DNA from: an uncultured Oscillospiraceae bacterium
Lineage (GTDB): Bacteria; Bacillota; Clostridia; Oscillospirales; Oscillospiraceae
Length of the DNA: 11,599 bases
Assembly: GCA_934511165.1 (NCBI GenBank)
Contig: CAKSWA010000054.1
Coordinates: 1 to 11,599 of the forward strand
Reading direction: 5' to 3'
A program made the position numbers and the translations under genes. Under the pieces are notes generated by a model. The model was not told the DNA's origin. It did no database searches and was given only the letters and a program-made list of their open reading frames with translations. Every line of letters begins with the position of its first letter. The stretch's first letter is position 1. Shown here piece after piece: positions 6,705-11,599 of the stretch.

Positions 6705-6719
6705 TCCGGCAGCGCCGGA
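6705..6719 (+). repeat. Small GC-rich stem-loop ahead of the binding-protein gene
   Basis: TCCGGC (6705-6710) and GCCGGA (6714-6719) form a perfect 6-bp stem with a 3-nt loop in the 55-nt gap between pdxA2 and the solute-binding protein. No T-run follows, so it is not a terminator. It could stabilise the 5' end of a processed transporter mRNA and raise binding-protein output. Confidence 0.4.
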
Positions 6720-6750
6720 GAATATAAACAAAAAGAAAGGAAAAAGAACA

Positions 6751-7833
6751 ATGAAGAAGACCTTAGCGCTGCTTCTCGCTCTCGCAATGGTGTTTGCCCT
6801 TGCCGCATGCGGAAGCACCCAGACCACGCCCGCGCCCGAGGCGACGGAAGCCCCTGCGGCAGAAACCCCGGCTGAGGCCCCCGCGGCGTCGGACGACGGC
6901 CTTGTGGAACGGCCGCAGGAGAGCTATATCTGGGGTTCGGCCAGTATGGGCGGCTCCGCTCAGATGGTCATCACCGCCATCGGCACGCTCATCAACGACA
7001 AGGATCCGTACCTGAACATCAACGTGCAGTCCACCGGCGGCTCCATGGAGAACCCCCGTCTGCTCCGCGCCGGTGAGATCGACATTGCCCATACCGGCGA
7101 GCCCTACAACGCTTACAACGGTCTCGGCCGTTTTGCCGAGGACGGCAAGATGCCGGAGGATACCATGGTTCTTATGAAGACCTATGCTGCCGGTATGTTC
7201 TTCGTTGTCAAGTCGGACAGCCCCATTAAGACCATCGACGATATGAAGGGCAAGTCCCTGTATCTCGGACCTCCGGGAGGCGCCGTTGACCAGATCATGC
7301 GCCTGCTTGAAGAAGGATACGGCATTACCGAAGAGAACACCAAGTTCGTCATGATGGGCTATTCCGAGAGCATCGACGCACTCAAGGACGGCACGGTGGA
7401 CGCGGCGGTTGTGCAGTCTGCCGGTTCGCAGCCCGCTTCCGTTACTTCTCAGCTGGATGAGACTTGCGATGTCCGCCCCGTTGCCTTCTCCGAAGAAGTG
7501 CTCAAGGAGCTGAACAGCAACTATCCCGACTATGGCTATTACATTCTCAAGGCTGGAACGCTGAAAAACCAGACCGAGGATATCCCCGTGACCTGCACAT
7601 GGAACACGCAGCTTTGCAACTCCAAGCTCTCCGAGCAGGCGGCCTATGAGATCTGCAAGCTCACGTTTGAAAACATCCCCGAGCTGGCGACGGCGCACTC
7701 CCTCTGCGGCGAGCTCGACAAAAACGATCCTCTCTACGGCGTTCCGATGGATATCCCCATCCACCCCGGCGCGGCGAGATACTATGAGGAAATCGGCGTT
7801 CTCGGCGATCACATTGTTGGCACCATTAACTGA
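6751..7833 (+). CDS. TAXI-family TRAP transporter solute-binding lipoprotein
   Basis: 360-residue extracytoplasmic binding protein, anchored by lipid to the outer face of the membrane. The signal peptide has KK, a Leu/Ala core and the lipobox LAAC, giving a mature N-terminal Cys20. Residues about 21-50 are a low-complexity Pro/Ala/Thr/Glu tether. The binding fold starts near residue 58 with the TAXI pattern WGSASMGGSAQMVITAIGTL, then STGGSMENPRLLRAGEID (94-111), equivalent to the family's TGGSxEN block, and KGKSLYLGPPGGA (166-178). It would capture the sugar acid or a related carboxylate and hand it to the fused permease downstream. AAAGGA 9 nt before the ATG supports the start. TAXI proteins are less studied than DctP types, so the ligand cannot be inferred from family alone. 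A terminator-like hairpin follows directly, as often seen where binding protein is needed in excess. Confidence 0.93.
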   Translation: MKKTLALLLALAMVFALAACGSTQTTPAPEATEAPAAETPAEAPAASDDGLVERPQESYIWGSASMGGSAQMVITAIGTLINDKDPYLNINVQSTGGSMENPRLLRAGEIDIAHTGEPYNAYNGLGRFAEDGKMPEDTMVLMKTYAAGMFFVVKSDSPIKTIDDMKGKSLYLGPPGGAVDQIMRLLEEGYGITEENTKFVMMGYSESIDALKDGTVDAAVVQSAGSQPASVTSQLDETCDVRPVAFSEEVLKELNSNYPDYGYYILKAGTLKNQTEDIPVTCTWNTQLCNSKLSEQAAYEICKLTFENIPELATAHSLCGELDKNDPLYGVPMDIPIHPGAARYYEEIGVLGDHIVGTIN

Positions 7834-7846
7834 TTGTTGACTTGCG

Positions 7847-7893
7847 ACCGGTAAGCTCTCGAAAACTTACCAAAAAGAGCTTACCGGTTTTTT
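7847..7893 (+). terminator. Intrinsic terminator / attenuator between binding protein and permease
   Basis: ACCGGTAAGCTCT (7847-7859) and AGAGCTTACCGGT (7876-7888) make a perfect 13-bp stem followed by five more T residues (7889-7893). The 16-nt loop contains CTTACC (7866-7871), a copy of the 3' arm's CTTACC (7880-7885), so the 5' arm GGTAAG can instead pair locally. The site lies 13 nt after the binding-protein stop and 22 nt before the permease start. Partial readthrough would give more binding protein than permease. Confidence 0.85.
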
Positions 7894-7915
7894 ACAGACA
7901 CAAGGAGAGATATCC

Positions 7916-9832
7916 ATGAAAAAAAGGGTGAGTTTTGACCAGATAACGACAATTGCGTTTGAAGCCGTGGCAGTTCTCATGTGCTGCTACCATATCCTCT
8001 ATGCGGTAAAGCCGCAGGTCGCGCCGGTGCAGAACCAGATCATCCATCTCGGCTTTGTTTTGGTGCTGTTTTATCTTCGGGCAATCAAAAACGTTCTGAC
8101 ATCCGAGAAAAAGGGAAAAACACTCCGCATTATCGTGAATGCGGTGCTGATGGCAGTGTCCTTCTATATTGAATACTATCTGTTTGCAAATTACATGAAG
8201 TTGGTCAACAGCATGGGCGTGTATACGCTCTTCAACTTCATGATCGGGCTGATGCTCTGCCTTGTGCTGATGGACTCGGTCATCCGCGGCTTCGGCAAAG
8301 CGTTGGCGATCATATATGCGGTTTTTATGGCTTACGCCTACTTCGGCAAATATATCCCCGGCTTCTTCCATCATAACGGCTTCTCGTGGCAGCGGATCAT
8401 CGCCTCGGTCACAACGAACTTTACCGGCGTATTCGGCCAGGTGCTGGATGTTTCGGCGTCGTTCATCACGCTGTTCATGATCTTCGGCGGCCTGCTGGAG
8501 GCGAGCGGCGCGGGCAAGTTTTTCGTGGACATCGCCCTTGCCATCGGCGGACACACCCGCTCCGGCCCCGCGCAGGCGGCAGTGCTGGGCAGCTGCCTTG
8601 TTGGCTCAATCAACGGCAGCGCCGTGGCCAACGTCGCCACAACCGGCGTATTTACGATCCCCATGATGAAGGAACGCGGGTACGAGACGAAATTTGCCGG
8701 TGCGGTTGAGGCCGTCGCCTCCACCGGCGGACAGATCATGCCGCCCGTTATGGGCTCCGGCGCATTCATCATGGCGGGCATTCTCGGCGTGAGCTATTCC
8801 AAGATCGCCATCTCCGCCATCATCCCTGCCCTGCTCTATTATCTGACAGCGGGTATAACGGTGCATCTCCACGCGCTCAAAAACAACATGCAGCCCCTGC
8901 CCCCGGAGCAGCGCGTGGATATCCGCAAGGTATTCAAAGAGGGCTGGTACAACAGCATCCCCATCATTGCGGTATTCTATATGCTCATCAGCGGCATGTC
9001 CGTGGCGAGAGCGGGCTACTGGGGCATTCTCTCCACGATCCTTGTGTATCTCGTTTCGCAGTCGGTGAAAACAAAATCGTTCTTCCTTCTGAAAAAAGAC
9101 TTCTGGGTATTTCTGAAAAATGCGTTTGTCTCCGGCGCGGCGAACACGATCACCGTGGCGACGGCGTGCGCCGTAATGGGCATCGTTGCGCAGATCGTGA
9201 ACATCACCGGCCTTTCGCTCAAGATCGTCTACCAGCTCAAGGTCATCGCGGGCAGCGCCCCGTTCATCGCGGTGCTTCTCACGGCGCTCATCTCCATCTT
9301 CTTCGGCATGGGCGTGCCGACCACGGCGTCGTATGTCATGGTGGCGATCATTGCCGCGCCCGTCCTCATCGACTTCGGCTTCTACCCCATCGCCGTGCAT
9401 CTGTTCATTTTCTACTATGCGATCCTCGCCAACATCACCCCGCCCATCGCCACGGCAGCGCTGGTCGCTTCCCGCATGGCGGACGCGGATTATATGGAGA
9501 CAGGTTGGCAGGCGGTGAAGATCGGCATAACGGGCTTCCTCATCCCCTTCGCGTTCATCTATCATACGGAGCTTCTGATGAACGGCTCGGTGGGCAGCAT
9601 CCTGTTCACCTGCCTTATGTCCGTCCTCGGCGTAACGGCCATCGCCATCGTGAGCGAAAAATGGTTCCTCACCAAGGTCAATGTCTGGGAGCGGATCGTG
9701 TTCCTTATCTGCGGCGCGCTGATGTTCTGGCCGGAGCATATCACAAGCATTATCGGCCTGGTGCTCTTCGCCGTCATGGTTATCGAGCAGAAGCGCAAAG
9801 CGTCCAGACATAAACTGGCGGAAGGAAAGTAA
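7916..9832 (+). CDS. Fused TRAP transporter permease (DctQM-type, TAXI class)
   Basis: 638-residue integral membrane protein. Residues about 10-160 contain the small-subunit (DctQ-like) helices fused to the large DctM-like subunit from about 165 on, the arrangement typical of TAXI systems. It couples ion influx, usually Na+, to uptake of the carboxylate delivered by the lipoprotein. Signature stretches are GGLLEASGAGKFF (191-203), GSINGSAVANVATTGVFTIP (230-249), STGGQIMPPVMGSGAF (269-284) and GMGVPTTASYV in the second half, which belong to the two repeated scaffold/transport halves. The length is normal (630-680) and the hydrophobic segments are uninterrupted. AGGAG 8 nt before the ATG defines the start. 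Expression depends on readthrough of the upstream hairpin. The GGAAGGAAAG in its last codons serves as the ribosome site of the next gene. Confidence 0.94.
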   Translation: MKKRVSFDQITTIAFEAVAVLMCCYHILYAVKPQVAPVQNQIIHLGFVLVLFYLRAIKNVLTSEKKGKTLRIIVNAVLMAVSFYIEYYLFANYMKLVNSMGVYTLFNFMIGLMLCLVLMDSVIRGFGKALAIIYAVFMAYAYFGKYIPGFFHHNGFSWQRIIASVTTNFTGVFGQVLDVSASFITLFMIFGGLLEASGAGKFFVDIALAIGGHTRSGPAQAAVLGSCLVGSINGSAVANVATTGVFTIPMMKERGYETKFAGAVEAVASTGGQIMPPVMGSGAFIMAGILGVSYSKIAISAIIPALLYYLTAGITVHLHALKNNMQPLPPEQRVDIRKVFKEGWYNSIPIIAVFYMLISGMSVARAGYWGILSTILVYLVSQSVKTKSFFLLKKDFWVFLKNAFVSGAANTITVATACAVMGIVAQIVNITGLSLKIVYQLKVIAGSAPFIAVLLTALISIFFGMGVPTTASYVMVAIIAAPVLIDFGFYPIAVHLFIFYYAILANITPPIATAALVASRMADADYMETGWQAVKIGITGFLIPFAFIYHTELLMNGSVGSILFTCLMSVLGVTAIAIVSEKWFLTKVNVWERIVFLICGALMFWPEHITSIIGLVLFAVMVIEQKRKASRHKLAEGK

Positions 9833-9834
9833 GC

Positions 9835-11334
9835 ATGGGTATTGCCGAGAAATATCCGGTGATCGTCGCCGGAGGCGGGCCGTCGGGCATTATGGCGGCG
9901 CTCGCCAGCGCGAAAAACGGCGCAAAAACGCTCCTTGTGGAAAAGGCGGCCTTTCTGGGCGGCACCGCAACGATCTGTAAGATCGGCCCGATAGCCCCGT
10001 TCCACTTCGGGGACGAGCAGGTTGTAAACGGCCTTCCGCAGGCGTTTATCGAGGAGCTTGTAAAGCATGGCGGCGCAACGGGACACATGAAATGCCTGAA
10101 CCCCTACGGGACGGGCGTGTACGTCTGCGTGTACAGCCACGAAATTTATAAGTATGTTGCGCAGAAAATGCTCACGGATGCGGGCGTGGATATCCTCTTC
10201 TATTCCGAAATACGCGAAGTCCTCAAAAGGGAGAACAAGGTCTGCGGCGTGAAGATCGGCAGCCGCTTCGGCGGATACACGGTCGCAGCGGATGTGGTCA
10301 TCGATGCGACCGGCGACGGCGACGTGGCGGCGCTGGCCGGGGAAGGCTACGAATATGGCGACGGCCTCGGCGGCACGCAGCCCTCCTCCGCCATGTTTGA
10401 AATGGCAAACGTCGATACGGAGCGGCTGTACCGCTATGTGCTGGACAATCTGCAGGATTTCGGCCGGCTCTCGGACATGGTTCCGTTCGTTGATTCCCCG
10501 TTCAGGGATAATCACTATTTCGTCGTGCAGGGGTACCAGTCTCTGGTCGATAAGGCCGTCGCGAGCGGCGAGCTCAAATTCGGCCGCGAAAATGTCCATA
10601 CGACGACCGGCCTGTATCCGGGCATCATGCATTTCAACACCGCGCGCATCAGCAACTATGATACGCTCTCTCTCAAAGGGCGCAGCGACAGCGAGATTGA
10701 CGGCAGAAACCAGATCGAATCCATCGCCGAATTCATGGTAAAGCGTGTCCCTGGCTACGAACATGCCTACATCAGCTCGACGGAAAACGAAGTTGGTGTC
10801 CGCGAGTCGCGCCACATCCACGGCGTATATACGCTGCAGGCCGAGGATATCTTCAACCAGCGGAAATTTCCCGATGTTATCGCCCGCGGCCTGTTTGCCA
10901 TCGACATCCACGGCGGGAAGCAGACAAGCGCGGTTAAGGGTGCAGGCGGGCTCTGGCGGGAAATCCCCGACGCGTATGACATTCCCTACAGCATCTGCGT
11001 TCCGAAAACCGTTGACGGACTGCTTCTGGCAGGCCGGTGCGTATCGGCGGATCACATCCCGTTCTCGTCCATCCGCACGCAGGGCTCGCTGATGGCATAC
11101 AGTCAGGCGGTCGGCGCTGCCGCGGCGCTCTGCGTCCGCCATGGCGTTGAGCCGAGAGCGCTGGATGTGCGGGAGCTTCAGTCCGTTCTGGTGGAAATGG
11201 GTGCGTCCCCGTGGCGCGACGAAGAGAAAAAGCGGCGGCAGGAAGAGCGTGCGGCGCAGGTCGTCCGCGAATATCTCAAGCGTCACGATACGCTCATCAC
11301 CCCCGAAAAATATCTCGCGCCGTACAGAGACTGA
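9835..11334 (+). CDS. FAD-dependent oxidoreductase (FAD_oxidored, PF12831-like)
   Basis: 499-residue flavoprotein, last gene of the operon. The N-terminal Rossmann fold shows VIVAGGGPSGIMAALASAKN (9-28), then the ribose-binding LLVEK (33-37) and LGGTAT (41-46). DATGDGDVAAL (157-167) is the second FAD-contact motif, GVRESRHIHGVYTL (321-334) is typical of the family, and LLLAGRCVSADHIPF (396-410) with the following helix closes the cofactor site. Its start codon lies 2 nt after the permease stop, so translation is probably coupled. No signal peptide or membrane helix is seen, so it should be cytoplasmic. Members oxidise or reduce hydroxy-, keto- or unsaturated acids, but few are characterised. 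Here it may act on the imported acid before phosphorylation or on a side-product. The class is confident and the reaction is unknown. Confidence 0.9.
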   Translation: MGIAEKYPVIVAGGGPSGIMAALASAKNGAKTLLVEKAAFLGGTATICKIGPIAPFHFGDEQVVNGLPQAFIEELVKHGGATGHMKCLNPYGTGVYVCVYSHEIYKYVAQKMLTDAGVDILFYSEIREVLKRENKVCGVKIGSRFGGYTVAADVVIDATGDGDVAALAGEGYEYGDGLGGTQPSSAMFEMANVDTERLYRYVLDNLQDFGRLSDMVPFVDSPFRDNHYFVVQGYQSLVDKAVASGELKFGRENVHTTTGLYPGIMHFNTARISNYDTLSLKGRSDSEIDGRNQIESIAEFMVKRVPGYEHAYISSTENEVGVRESRHIHGVYTLQAEDIFNQRKFPDVIARGLFAIDIHGGKQTSAVKGAGGLWREIPDAYDIPYSICVPKTVDGLLLAGRCVSADHIPFSSIRTQGSLMAYSQAVGAAAALCVRHGVEPRALDVRELQSVLVEMGASPWRDEEKKRRQEERAAQVVREYLKRHDTLITPEKYLAPYRD

Positions 11335-11337
11335 TAT

Positions 11338-11382
11338 AAAACGGAACGAAAAACGCACGCCGTGCGTTCTTCGTTCCGTTTT
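11338..11382 (+). terminator. Operon-end terminator hairpin
   Basis: AAAACGGAACGAA (11338-11350) pairs fully with TTCGTTCCGTTTT (11370-11382). The stem continues inward through one A/C mismatch to AAACGCAC/GTGCGTTT with a 3-nt loop. The long hairpin begins 4 nt after the oxidoreductase stop and ends in TTTT, which fits Rho-independent termination of the operon. Confidence 0.85.
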
Positions 11383-11427
11383 CGTGCGTTTATTGGTGCG
11401 TTTTTGCTTTCTACGAACTCAAATGCA

Positions 11428-11459
11428 AAAAAGCGCCATCCGGCTGGATGGCGCTTTTT
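11428..11459. terminator. Bidirectional terminator between operon and rpsI
   Basis: A perfect 14-bp stem (AAAAAGCGCCATCC, loop GGCT, GGATGGCGCTTTTT) has A- and T-runs on opposite ends, so it can terminate in both directions. It lies 20 nt beyond the stop of minus-strand rpsI, its likely main client, and backs up the operon terminator from the other side. Confidence 0.88.
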
Positions 11460-11479
11460 GTATGCAATAAACTGGGTGA

Positions 11480-11547
11480 TCAGCGCTTGCTGAACTGCGG
11501 AGCGCGGCGGGCGGCCTTGAGACCGTACTGCTTTCTGCCTTACGGTC
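11480..11547 (-). CDS. rpsI: 30S ribosomal protein S9, C-terminal end (partial, frame broken near the window edge)
   Basis: Reading the minus strand to the stop at 11480-11482 gives RKQYGLKAARRAPQFSKR, the nearly invariant C terminus of bacterial S9. Its SKR tail reaches into the ribosomal P site. Upstream of Arg (11534-11536) the frame runs through Gly into a stop (11540-11542). The preceding S9-like residues DRKAE are found in another frame at 11533-11547, consistent with a small deletion of about 4 nt, and beyond them the sequence to 11599 is no longer recognisable S9. As rpsI is essential, an assembly or base-call fault at a contig end is likelier than a real lesion. It marks the locus as chromosomal. 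Confidence 0.72.
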
Positions 11548-11599
11548 GAAAACTATTGATTTTACTGGGAGTTTTAAGATTTCGAGCCTCAGTTAACCG

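Noticed and set aside
3390..6827. A 1145-codon open frame on the minus strand opposite four operon genes.
   Set aside because: It has no domain motifs, is rich in Arg, Ala, His and Asp, and mirrors the codon bias of the recognised plus-strand genes, which avoid codons whose complements are stops. It is a shadow frame.
7916..9832. Tripartite tricarboxylate transporter (TctA) or separate DctQ and DctM genes.
   Set aside because: The single 638-residue frame with TAXI-class DctM motifs and the TAXI lipoprotein next to it point to a fused TRAP permease.
9562..11358. A 598-codon minus-strand frame opposite the flavoprotein.
   Set aside because: It overlaps a fully motif-supported gene, has no ribosome site and no family signature, and crosses the operon terminator.
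1..11599. CRISPR arrays, tRNA or rRNA genes, attachment sites, defence or toxin genes.
   Set aside because: No regularly spaced repeats, cloverleaf-like sequence, integrase or such protein families were seen on either strand.

Overview
The window looks like a chromosomal catabolic island from a moderately high-GC Clostridia genome. I infer Oscillospirales-like gut Firmicutes from the strong AGGAGG-type ribosome sites, the lipoprotein leader of the MKKTLALLLALAMVFALAACG type, a TAXI-type TRAP transporter and the GC-rich coding. The assignment rests on style, not on a marker search.

Layout. Positions 1-131 are the right end of an IS3-family element: the last 27 codons of the transposase, then a terminal inverted repeat ending in CA. 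About 37 bp further on lies the 3' end of a minus-strand PrpR_N/AAA+/Fis-type regulator (168-1943). It diverges from a seven-gene plus-strand operon (2266-11334) across a 322-bp AT-rich control region. The operon order is DUF1537 four-carbon acid sugar kinase, iron-containing alcohol dehydrogenase, DapA-family lyase, PdxA2-type dehydrogenase, TAXI solute-binding lipoprotein, fused TRAP permease, FAD-dependent oxidoreductase. Gaps are short (2 to 82 nt). A strong intrinsic-terminator hairpin sits between the binding protein and the permease, probably as an attenuator. The operon ends in a long hairpin, followed by a second, bidirectional terminator. It also serves the minus-strand 3' end of rpsI (ribosomal protein S9), which is cut off and looks frameshifted near the window edge.

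How the genes may work together. The DUF1537 kinase plus PdxA2 pair is the established route for four-carbon sugar acids (threonate/erythronate type): 4-phosphorylation, then NAD-dependent C3 oxidation and decarboxylation to dihydroxyacetone phosphate. The transporter would import the acid. The DapA-family enzyme, Fe-dependent dehydrogenase and FAD enzyme are additions not needed for the simple pathway. They suggest a second arm (2-keto-acid lyase plus aldehyde/alcohol redox) or conversion of an unusual substrate into a kinase substrate. This is inference from gene content.

Most notable. The regulator has the architecture of a sigma-54 activator, but its AAA+ domain lacks the GAFTGA loop and has a ruined Walker B. 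No GG-N10-GC (-24/-12) element is visible upstream of the operon, whereas a sigma-70-like -10 with an embedded 10-bp palindrome is. It is therefore probably a sigma-54-independent regulator derived from that family.
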